64,000 bases of DNA from Liquidambar formosana (Eukaryota > Streptophyta > Magnoliopsida > Saxifragales > Altingiaceae): positions 18,463,822 to 18,527,821 of the forward strand of contig CM077827.1 in assembly GCA_039720395.1 (NCBI GenBank). Reading direction: 5' to 3'. The notes below the pieces were generated by a model that did not search any database, had not been told where the DNA came from, and saw nothing but the letters and a program-made list of their open reading frames with translations. Shown here piece after piece: positions 53,510 to 63,251 of this stretch. How positions within the stretch are numbered: position 1 is the first letter of the stretch; every line of letters begins with the position of its first letter. The position numbers and the translations under genes are program-made.

Positions 53510-55655
53510 ATGGCTCCCAAACGAGCACGGCGTGAGGGCGCGCAAGGCGGCGAGGAGGGCAAGCCGACGGTGAAGCGACGGGCTCCAAAGCGCATCGTGA
53601 ACGAGGTGATGAGGATCGTGCATCGTCCCAAAGAGCACCTCTCCCACTACGCACGCCAAGGAATGGTATGCTCCCTCAAAACCTGAAACTACGCTTTCGC
53701 TTTTCATTCGAACATAACTAGGGTAGGAAATGTGAAATCTGCTATGAACAACAAAAGAATGTTAATGCCAAATGATTTGAGTGACCTGGTGTGAGAAAAA
53801 CATGACCTTGATTGACTGTGATGGGGGCGGGAAACTATGGGGACGATGGTGAAATTGAATAGGAAATGTGCGTACGCACTATTTGTTCCATGTGTACGTA
53901 CATTTACAAAATGCAGAACTGCAGCTGAACAAAAAGGCGTACGCACTTTCCTTTATGCGTACGCGCCTTGATGTAATGAACAGGTATGGTCTCCAAAATG
54001 TGCGTACGCATATTTAATTGAAGCGTACGCCTATTTACAAATCATGACAATGTAAATGTGCGTACGCGCTTCAAGTGCTGTTTCGGCCTCATATAAGTGC
54101 GTACGCACATCAAAAGATGCGTACGCATATTTTGAAATGTACGTACCTTTATTATGCAAACAGAATACATGTAATGCGTACCTGTGCTGTATACTTACCT
54201 GTGACTTTTCTTATGGCAGCTTCCACCTGAGCTTGTGACGAGGGGCAGTTTCACCAAGACAGGTGCTTGGTGGAATCGGCTCACCGGCGAGACCAGAGCT
54301 CTGGTCAACGCCGTCGGTTTTTCTGCGATCACGGCTGACGTGAACGTGCGCACTCCCAGGGCGATAGTCCATTGCCTAGCTGAGAGGTGGTGGGACACCA
54401 CGCATACATTGCATATCGGAGGGCGAGAGCTGACGATGACCCCTTACGATTTCTATCGGTTGTCCGGGCTGCGTATGACTGGGGAGCCTTTCTCCTTTGA
54501 TCATGATGCAGACGAGCGAGCAGAGATTTCAGTGCGGCTGCTGGGCATAGCCTTTACTGGTTCTTCCATTTACTGCCCCGGCCTATATGATGCGTACCTC
54601 TCCTACCCGTAGGATACCCCCGAGCACCGAGCCCACATGGCGCGAGCTTACATCATGTTCCTCTTGGGGGCCTATCTGGTCCCCAACTCTTCACAGACTG
54701 TCTCTTTTGGGTGGTTGCTGGCCTTGGAGGATCTGGAGACAGCCGATCGTTTCTGTTGGGGCGCCGCCATTTACGCCCATCTAATCTCCGCCATGGATTC
54801 ACTGAGCAGGGGTGCTATCAACTCCATGCTTAGTTATTGGAGAGTGTGGGTGGTAAGATTCTTTATCTTCCCTTGTTTGTGTAGCTTCTTTGCTCATGAT
54901 GTTTTATTCTATCAGCTCACTTGCGTTCTTATTGTGCCACAGCTATGGGTTTATAGGTACCTCCGGAAGGAGGTTGAGGAAGAGGGAGTCCCCGCAGTGA
55001 GTATGCGGCAGCATCTGAGCTCCCGCAGGTTCCTCGACGAGATGGTGGTCGAGAGGGTAAGAACCACTACACAATCCTGCGCTTCTTTGTTTTCTTTCAT
55101 TCCTCTTCCTGATTCCTTATGTGTTCGCAGATCGTTCCCCGCCCCTGGGAAGATGAGGCACCTTTGCCCCCAGTTGAGCACGACACTGCGGCGTGGGAGC
55201 TCACCTCAGTGTCGCAGGTGTTCGAGTACGCCGGCGCCCGTTCTTTCTATCTGGCTGAGAGGGTAGCTTGGCAGTTCGACGCCGACATGGGCGTGATCCC
55301 TCGTGTGCCGTTGGATCCTCCCCCGTATATTGCATTCCCTTACCAGTGCAGTGACGAGGATTTGGCCGTCTGGCGGGGTGGGGTCGCGTATACGGACAGA
55401 CTGATGGGGGAGGATTTTGATTACGAGCTTTTTGCCAGAGAGCAGCTCATGCCGAGCCTTTCCATGCCCTCGACGGTGGGTCAATATCCTGCTCTTTCTT
55501 CTTTTTCACTTTAATCCTGTTATCTGATCTGATGACGTGCGTTGCTGTAGGACCCACATGCGTCATCTTCCGGAGCCGTGGACCCTGTGTACCCGGGATG
55601 GTACGTGCCCTTTCATGAGACGAGGGGCGTTCTAGGGGAGTGGATAGTTCCCAGG
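53510..55655 (+). pseudogene. PMD gene, antisense in element E, broken
   Basis: Predicted exons 53510-53665, 54220-54852, 54943-55056, 55131-55475 and 55551-55655 (cut). All introns are GT-AG and all junctions phase 0. Exon 1 is basic (MAPKRARREGAQGGEEGKPT). Exon 2 holds the mobile-domain core WWDTTHTLHIGGRELTMTPYDF. Exon 4 is 345 bp, the same length as exon 4 of the D gene; intron 1 is also long (554 bp) and the rest 74-90 bp. One in-frame TAG at 54610 (probably from CAG) and truncation by the LTR of F at 55656 disable it. Intron 1 carries about ten TGCGTACGCA-type palindromes. Confidence 0.82.
53866..54182. repeat. Cluster of TGCGTACGCA palindromes in PMD intron 1 (element E)
   Basis: About ten copies of GCGTACGC-centred palindromes within 317 bp, often in pairs ~20-25 bp apart (for example 53869, 53937, 53957, 54000, 54027, 54059, 54099, 54118). 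The same motif is found in the E LTR and upstream flank. Confidence 0.75.
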
Positions 55656-58600
55656 TGTCACACCCCATTTTTGCCACCTTAGCTAGGGTTTGTCATTGCA
55701 TGTGTCTTTTTGTTTCCTTTTTGAGTCTAGTCTTTTGCATTGAGTTTCTAGGGTCCTAAGGATGGTGTGTATGAATTTTGGTTCGATTTGGAGTTGATCT
55801 TGAGGGTTAATAAGAACTTTTGTGACTTGAGGGGCATAATCGTCTTTTTGATCACAAACTTTCCATTTGACCTTGAAATGATCTCCAAGTTGCCAATTGG
55901 AGTTCATATGGTTGTATTTGAGGTATTTGTGGGATCAATTCGATGAATTGGAGGTTCGGGATTAGAATGGCTCAGCAAGGCTCAAGTTGGCTAAAAGACC
56001 TACTTCGGGTTAGCTCGAATTGGCTCATGATTTTCACTCTATGACTACTCATTTGACCTTGATTAGTCTTAATTTCATCCCCAAATGTGTTTAGGGAGGT
56101 TGAATTTCGAATTAGAAAGCATTCGGTGCGACCCTATGTGCATACCTAAGCTAAGCGATGGTGAGGCATAGCGGTTAACCACCTTTGTAGGACTCAACCA
56201 TGCAGCCATGGCTAGGGTTTCTTGCCCTCAAGTGACTCAAGTTACATTCCCCTTCGAAACACGGTCGTTTTGGCTTTCGTTTCGTCAAAATCGGAGTTGA
56301 TTTGAGCTCGGAAACACATTTGGAAGTCGAAAGGGTCAAATATGGGCAAAAGCTGACATGGCCTCGGGTGACCACCCAGGCCTGGGCGGCTAGCCGCCTG
56401 GGCCCAGGCTGCTAGCCGCCCAGCCCCAGGTGGTCACCCGAGCCACTTTCCTTTTTTGAGCCTTGACGCGGCTCCCACCCTATTTTCTCGGATTTGCTCG
56501 CCTTTGGCCGCCATTTAACCCTAATTTCAGCCTTTTTTGACCTACTTGAGCCCCAAGGGAACCTCTAAGAGCCCTTGGATCAATCCCTAGGGTTTTAATC
56601 CCAACCATTGAGGGTTTCCCCTCAATCCCTATAAATACCCCCTTATACTTCAGCAATAGGGGACACTTTGAGGCCACTTGGAGAGAAAATTCTGAAGTGT
56701 GAGGCATGTGTGAGACTTGGAGGCTATGGCAGCCATCCTTAGGGTAGTTTAACCTATACTTTGAGTGAGAGAGTGTGAGAGTAAGCTTGGAGGAGGGCTG
56801 GAGCATTGCTTGAAGGCTTGAAGGAAGGAACTCCCAGCAGTACACAAGAGAAGGAGGACTCCCTACAGCAGCAAAAGGATACTTCACCCTAGGTATTCCC
56901 CCCTTCCTCCTCTTCTCTCTTTTAAAGTTAGGGTTTTTGCATAGAATGGGATGATTGCATATCAAAGTTTGTGTTTTTATCATGTCTTGTTGCTTCCATG
57001 CATGTTTAGGATCATAGTTGTGGGCTGTTTAGTATGCTAGGATGTTATTCCATGTGATTTACTGCATGTTTGGGACTTTAGGGTTTCTTAGGTGCTTAAA
57101 ATGGTTTTCTGCATGAAATAACTCTTTGGCATATTAGAGCTTATATTTTTATTGTGTTTTGTTGCTTCCATTGGAATGTATGCATGATTAGGATAATATT
57201 TATGGGCTGTTTAGTATGCTAGGATGTTATTCCATGTGATTTACTGCATGTTTGGGACTTTAGGGTTTCTTAGGTGCTTAAAATGGTTTTCTGCATGAAA
57301 TAACTCTTTGGTATATTAGAGCTTGTGTTTTTATCATGTCTTGTTGCTTCCAAGCATGTTTAGGATCATATTTGTGGGCTGTTTAGTATGCTAGGATGAT
57401 GTTCCATGTGATTTGCTGCATGTTTGGGATTCTAGGGTTTCCTTAGTGCTGAAATGGAGTTTATGTTTAGAATAGCTATATTTCATGTGCAAGCTTGTAT
57501 TTTTCTCATGTGTGGATGCTTCTATTGATTAATATGCATGATTAGCATGATGTCTATGATGGGCTTTGCATGATTTAGAGTTATTCTATGTGTTTTTTAG
57601 CACAATTGCGATTCTAGGGTTTCATTCATCCTTGTATTAGGAAAGTTGCATATAGCATGATAGCTTAGGGTTTTTTCTTGTGTTTTCTTCATAGTTGACA
57701 TATATGTGCTGCATATTTGATAGCTATGACATTTTTCTGCATTCATAGTAGTTGATTTTAGGGTTTTTTGCATGTCATTGCATGTAGGGTTGAATTAAGG
57801 TTCAGTTAGCTTATGATTCATGTTGTTGCATGACTTGTGGTTGATCTTAAGCCTTATTTCAATTCTGTCCAGATCTGTTATTTGTCCTTGATATGATATT
57901 TTGAGCATGTGTTAGCTCATGTTTGGGCATGATAATGGCTTGATTTGGAATCTAGCTTGTTTGGTTGGCATTTTTGGTATGTTTGCATGGAAATTGCAGG
58001 TGCTTTGACAGGTACAACAGGTGCAACTACCCCACCAATGTGGGGTGGTTATTTTGGCTATTGTGAGATGAAATCTTACAAATAAGGTAATTACCCTATG
58101 CAATAGGGTGGTTACTTTGACAGGTTGCTTTTGCTTAAGGTAAGTAGGGTATGAGGGTGCCCCAATTCACCCTTCTTTCCTTTCTTTGAAACTTTCCTTT
58201 TCTCCCCCCTAGGGTTGTTTCCTAATAGGGGAATATGGTGATTCCTATAGTATCCTTTCAATAAAAAATACTTTTTTTAAATCAAAGTTTCCATCTTTTA
58301 TCAAAATTCCATATTTTACCAAAAATCTTTTGAGAATCATTTATTTTGGAAACTTACCATGTTTTACTTGAAAGGAAACTTAGGGTTTACCATAGGCCTT
58401 GATTAGGTTATAACCCTATTCCCTTTCGAACTACGTGGACTTTGATCCATGTATTTCCATACATGGTACGTAGGCGCTCTTCGTGATGTTCAAGTCCGCC
58501 CTAGGATACTAAGTATCCTAGGTTTTCTCCCCCTCCTTCTTTTTTCTGTTTTTTTCTTTGATTTACATGATTATATGGATGAATGAATGAATGATATGCA

Positions 58601-58976
58601 TGCTGTCTTGTGATGATAACTGTTGATTTGTGTGTGATTAAGACTTTGATTTAGCCCAATTAAATTAAGAGACCGTTTAGGGCGATATGGGTGCCTATAG
58701 GCTTTGCCTAGAACCTTCCCATATCGTAACTTAGCCTCCGAATCCCCGAATTCTCTGGTTTCCAAAAGATCATTTGCCTTTCCATTTTTAAATATGGAGT
58801 CAATCTTTTGTTTTCCTAAAACAAAACTGTTTTTAGGGTTTTCCTTGTTTCCTTTAAAAAATAAGGTGGCGACTCCTTTCTTTTTCCAAACCCATTCGTG
58901 GGCCCTCTTTTCCTGGGTCCACAGATTGGCGACTTTTAAACCCTCCTGTGAGCCTTAACCATTTCTGGGGTCCACA
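55656..58976 (+). repeat. 5' LTR of element F, 3321 bp
   Basis: TGTCACACCCC to GGGGTCCACA. GC-rich palindromic module 56363-56442, TATA box 56630-56637, three copies of a ~180-bp tandem segment between about 56970 and 57470, three-way-junction-like fold 58437-58497, 44-nt hairpin 58683-58726. The final part repeats the LTR terminus: GGGTCCACAGATTGGCGAC at 58915-58933 is an older LTR end plus PBS start. Confidence 0.93.
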
Positions 58977-59722
58977 GAACTGGCGACTCCGCTGGGGATT
59001 TGTGGGCTAGACTCTATACAATTTGATTGGGCTAAGTTAATTTCTTTTGTTTAATTAAAATCAATCACATTGCATTCGCTTGATTGTGTGCTTTCATTTA
59101 TTGCATTGTGTGCGCAAACTCTTGCATGTTAGGATCGATGTCCCTTGCCACTGACGGGCCTAGCCTCAACCTTGGTTTTCCTGATTCCATGAGTTGGGGC
59201 GAAAGCTCTCAACCTCTCTTGCCAAGTACCCTTGGGCTTGCCCTTGGGTATATTAAATGAGTTAATCACGTACTGCTGGACCCACGCGGCGTTCCTGATG
59301 CCACATGTGGTTAGGTATAAAGATTGCTCAAGCAAGTGAAGGACCCCAGCCTACCCTATCATTAGTCCATATAGACAGACTTGTAGGACACTATGGTTTC
59401 ACCCTTATGCACCCACATTGTTTGTAATGATATCATGACCGTGTTTGTGATGTGCTTAATGGACAATTAATAGAGGACCTTTGCACCCTATATCCTTAAT
59501 ACGTACCTTTCGCCCATGACCCTTGCAAAGGTGATTGGATTAAAAGGGACTAATTGAGTATATATGGTGTGAAGTCATTGAGACAAATATGGAAGCCTAG
59601 GACATACCCTTAGGATGAGAGACTGATTGTTCCCTTTCGTAGAGGAGTGAGAGGACGTACTGGCTTGGATCCGCGACCAGCAAGGGCGCTTAGTGAAAAT
59701 TGATTCTACCGACCAGTCAGAT
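58977..59722 (+). other. Leader of element F with PBS and uORF
   Basis: PBS TGGCGACTCCGCTGGGGA at 58981-58998. The conserved 23-codon uORF is at 59189-59260. The rest is homologous to 1860-2584 in A. Gag starts at the ATG at 59723; the reading frame is open ten codons further upstream but without an ATG. Confidence 0.65.
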
Positions 59723-62700
59723 ATGGCCGACGAAGCAACTAGTGAAGGGGGTTTTGATGTTGAGACTTGTTTGAAGGCTATCATGACCAAACTTGATTAC
59801 ACCACTGATGTATCCGAGAGAGCATTGAAAATGGCCCAAGATATCCAACATAAGATGTCCGAACCCGAACAGAATAATGGCCGTACCCCGGGGGGTAACA
59901 CCGAAAATGGGACCCAGTCTGGAGAGGGCACTAAGACCAATGATGGGGGAAGTACTCAGCCCAAAGGGAATGAATCACCTGAAGTTTTTAACCTGGAAGG
60001 GGGAAGTAAGGGGAAGACCTCTGATACAGACTCTGTGTTGGCTAGCAAGGTGGAAGCCTTGGAGAGAACTATAAAGGGAATCCGTAGGACAGATGACATG
60101 GTGGATGTACGTACCCTATCTTTGTTCCCTCAAGCTCGTATTCCACTACAATTCAAGATGCCCGAATTAGAAAAGTTCGATGGAACGGGTTGCCCCAAGA
60201 CCCATTTGAAAATGTATGTACGAGCTATGCACCCTCGAGGAGCGACAGATGAACTCTTGGCCCAAATGTTCCATGAAACCCTAGCCACTTCTGCTTTAAA
60301 GTGGTTCCTAGCCTTGGATGAGAATAGAACCCGAACTTGGGAGGACATATGTAATGAGTTTTCAGAGCACTACAAGTACAACACTGAAGTGGATGTCACA
60401 AGAAGGGACCTAGAGACCACAAAACAAGGGGCTAATGAGACCTTTTCCGCTTTCATTACAAGGTGGAGGCAAAAGGCCTCGAGAATGGCAGATAGACCGA
60501 ATGAGGAAGATCAGATTCAGTTGGTGGTTAAGAACCTATTGCCGGTGTATCACAAGCACCTCTTTGCTCACTACTTCCCTAATTTCAAGGCTCTTATCGG
60601 AGCAGGTACACAAGTTGAGGATGCCATTGCCAATGGGTCAATCAAGACAGAAGAAGTCCAAAAGAGCCGCAGGCCGAACTTTGCTGGGAAAAACAATGCC
60701 GAGGTCAATGCCATAGCCCAACCCATTCAACCTATCTCCCTAAATGACACCAACCCACCTCGCCAATTCACCGAGCTGCATATGCCACTTGAGAAAGTAC
60801 TTGAAAAGCTAAAAAGCCGAGGCCTGTTGAAACCTCTCGACCCAAGACCACCACCAAATCCATTGCCCAAGAGCTTCAATGAGAATGAATACTGCAAATT
60901 CCACCAAGCCAAAGGCCACTCAACCAACCGTTGCTATCGCCTTAGGCATGAGATCCAAGACTTACTTGACAAGCAAATCATCTCACCACCAACTCCACCA
61001 AATCGCCCAAATGTCACCCAAAATCCACTTCCCTCTCATAATTCATCCAACTCCATAAATGCCATTGAAGCCGATCCATCTCGACTTTGCCTACCCATAA
61101 GACAATACACTCCATTACCCATGTCCCTGACCCAAGCCTTTCACCAATGCTGCAACCAAGGCCTTATCATACCTCACCCTCCAAAGCCAAGACCCCAAAC
61201 ACCCCATCAGTATTGCCAATACCATGGTATACCCGGCCATGACACTGAGGACTGCGCTATGTTGAGAAAGGTCGTTCAAGACCTCATTGATCAAAAGACC
61301 CTGCAATTGCCAAAGAAGTCCATCCAACAGCAGTTGAAAGAAAGGTACGAAGCAGGAGACCCTCAAGTGGGGTTATTGGGAGAACCTTCGGGGAGGTTTG
61401 ATTACTATGTGCTTTATCCTGATCCATTGCCAAGTGAGCCCATAATTCCTACGGGCTGGGATGATATACCCGAAGAGGTGCAGATGGAGGACATTGACAT
61501 GATTGAATGGGATGACCTGATGGGTGACACAAATGAAATTGATGACATATGGGCTAGTGATGAAGAAGTAGACCACATGACAAGAGGGGGCCGCCATTTC
61601 AAGCCTCCGCACTTGGAATCTGATAATCCACTGGGTGAGTTAGATAAGCACCTTGATGTGCAAGAAGAAGAGGACGAAGTACTCCGACAATTGAAGAAGA
61701 CCAATGCCAATATCACCATCTGGGGCTTGCTTATGGCCTCTCACAAACACAGACAGACAGTGCTGAAGTTGTTAAACCAGATACAGGTTCCGGTTGATTT
61801 GTCTCCTGAGGGATTGGTGAATCTAGTAAACCCTGCTCCGAAGAATTCCACTATAGTGTTTACAGAGGCTGACTTACCTAAGAGTGGGCCAAGCCACTCC
61901 CAAGCCTTGCATATAACTGTTGATACCATGGGGAAGAGAGTTCCTACGGTCTTGATTGATAATGGTTCCGCGTTGAATGTATGTCCCTTGAGAACTGCAA
62001 CTGTTTTGGGCTTGGGGCCCACTGATTTCACTCCATCTGGGCAGACAGTGAGGGCGTATGATAATACCCGTAGAGAAGTAATTGGGATGGTCACTCTACC
62101 TTTAATCATGGGACCCACGGAGTTCAGAGTGGAGTTTCAAGTCTTGGATGTGCCGTCATGTTTCAATCTGCTATTGGGAAGGCCTTGGATTCATCCTGCT
62201 GGGGCTGTACCATCATCATTGCATCAAAAGGTAAAGTTCCCACATGAGGGAGCCATTGTTACACTTCAAGGGGACTATGATTTGAAAATGGCGGGTATAC
62301 CTATATGTGAAATAAAACCGGAATCAGTTGAGATACCCTTGTCTGGGTTTGAGTATGTGCAATGCATTGAAAAGGAGTTGGAAAAGGAAGAACTGATCCC
62401 CCTTGACTATTGTCCCCATGGTAATTTACATGTTGGTGAGATAATGCGGAAAATGAATTTCTTCCCGGGTATGGGCCTAGGGCGTCGCCAACAAGGAATT
62501 CCCCACTCTGTTCAAAGTCGGGTTGTTTCCTATACTTTTGGGTTAGGATATGAGCCCACTAAGAATGACTATGCAGAAATGACAAGGAGGAATAAGGAGA
62601 AGGGAAAAGCTAGAGCAGAAGGAAGGGTGCCAGACTTTAAGATTTCACCATACAGGCCGACTCTGAATGGCTATTTCATCAAGGAGGGGGATGACTTCCT

Positions 62701-63058
62701 GTACTGTGGGTTCCCAGAGCCTATGTTCAATCCAACAACCAAGATCAGAATCCCGGGATTTGAGATTTTCTTCACCGAGTGGTATCCAATCACCGCTGAA
62801 ATCGTGGATGATGAAGCCATCAATGACAGTTATTGGGAGAAGAAAGAAGAAGATTGGGTGGAGCACATGGATTCTGAAACCATGGTCACCATGTTCCAAG
62901 ATATGGTTCTTACTTTGGGGGAGTCAGCAACAGAAGATTGCCAAGATTCGTCAATTCACCATGCAACCATGCCACTTCACAATTGGTACCTAGAAGATGG
63001 AGCCATTGCAGAGATCCTTGAAGAGGAAGATCATGACCTGCCTGATAGTAGCTTGTAG
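59723..63058 (+). CDS. gag-pro: gag-pro polyprotein of element F
   Basis: 1111 codons, open. Capsid domain (FKMPELEKFDGTGCP onward), two CX2HX4HX4C zinc knuckles near residues 391 and 498 (CKFHQAKGHSTNRC and CQYHGIPGHDTEDC), acidic linker, aspartic protease with LIDNGSA (Asp about residue 746), then a G-patch-like motif near residues 905-945 (IMRKMNFFPGMGLGRRQQG, followed by TFGLGYEP), a segment with FFTEWYPIT, and an acidic tail. G-patch motifs next to proteases are known from betaretroviruses, where they bind nucleic acid; here the role is inferred. Its stop lies within the predicted intron. Confidence 0.94.
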   Translation: MADEATSEGGFDVETCLKAIMTKLDYTTDVSERALKMAQDIQHKMSEPEQNNGRTPGGNTENGTQSGEGTKTNDGGSTQPKGNESPEVFNLEGGSKGKTSDTDSVLASKVEALERTIKGIRRTDDMVDVRTLSLFPQARIPLQFKMPELEKFDGTGCPKTHLKMYVRAMHPRGATDELLAQMFHETLATSALKWFLALDENRTRTWEDICNEFSEHYKYNTEVDVTRRDLETTKQGANETFSAFITRWRQKASRMADRPNEEDQIQLVVKNLLPVYHKHLFAHYFPNFKALIGAGTQVEDAIANGSIKTEEVQKSRRPNFAGKNNAEVNAIAQPIQPISLNDTNPPRQFTELHMPLEKVLEKLKSRGLLKPLDPRPPPNPLPKSFNENEYCKFHQAKGHSTNRCYRLRHEIQDLLDKQIISPPTPPNRPNVTQNPLPSHNSSNSINAIEADPSRLCLPIRQYTPLPMSLTQAFHQCCNQGLIIPHPPKPRPQTPHQYCQYHGIPGHDTEDCAMLRKVVQDLIDQKTLQLPKKSIQQQLKERYEAGDPQVGLLGEPSGRFDYYVLYPDPLPSEPIIPTGWDDIPEEVQMEDIDMIEWDDLMGDTNEIDDIWASDEEVDHMTRGGRHFKPPHLESDNPLGELDKHLDVQEEEDEVLRQLKKTNANITIWGLLMASHKHRQTVLKLLNQIQVPVDLSPEGLVNLVNPAPKNSTIVFTEADLPKSGPSHSQALHITVDTMGKRVPTVLIDNGSALNVCPLRTATVLGLGPTDFTPSGQTVRAYDNTRREVIGMVTLPLIMGPTEFRVEFQVLDVPSCFNLLLGRPWIHPAGAVPSSLHQKVKFPHEGAIVTLQGDYDLKMAGIPICEIKPESVEIPLSGFEYVQCIEKELEKEELIPLDYCPHGNLHVGEIMRKMNFFPGMGLGRRQQGIPHSVQSRVVSYTFGLGYEPTKNDYAEMTRRNKEKGKARAEGRVPDFKISPYRPTLNGYFIKEGDDFLYCGFPEPMFNPTTKIRIPGFEIFFTEWYPITAEIVDDEAINDSYWEKKEEDWVEHMDSETMVTMFQDMVLTLGESATEDCQDSSIHHATMPLHNWYLEDGAIAEILEEEDHDLPDSSL

Positions 63059-63232
63059 GTTCCTTAGTTAGAGTCTTTCCTGCTTTCAATAAAGTGTGTC
63101 CGCCTATCCCACTTTGTGGAGTTAGGAGTCGTTTCATAGTTGTGGCACCAAATTTTGGTTTCCTTTTCAAGTTTGTGTCTTTTTGTTTGTTCCTTTAATG
63201 AAGTGTGTTTCTTTTATATATTTTGCTTGCAG
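63055..63232 (+). other. Predicted gag-pro/pol intron (element F)
   Basis: Donor AGCTT|GTAGGT, acceptor CTTGCAG|TG, 178 bp, in phase with pol. AATAAAGTGTG near 63089. Confidence 0.72.
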
Positions 63233-63251
63233 TGTTTCCTTTCTCTTTTCT

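Larger units (their letters stand above)
51224..55655 (-). mobile_element. Element E: divergent Tat-type element, inverted and partial
   Basis: 3' LTR at 51224-52629, polypurine tract 52630-52644, a hairpin array, and an antisense PMD gene broken at 55655 by element F. The layout is that of D, but nucleotide sequence is unrelated except for short LTR motifs (the hairpin at 51396-51420 and PBS-like GGTGGCGACTCC, reversed at 51297-51308). No gag or pol in the window. It has many copies of a TGCGTACGCA palindrome. Confidence 0.75.
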
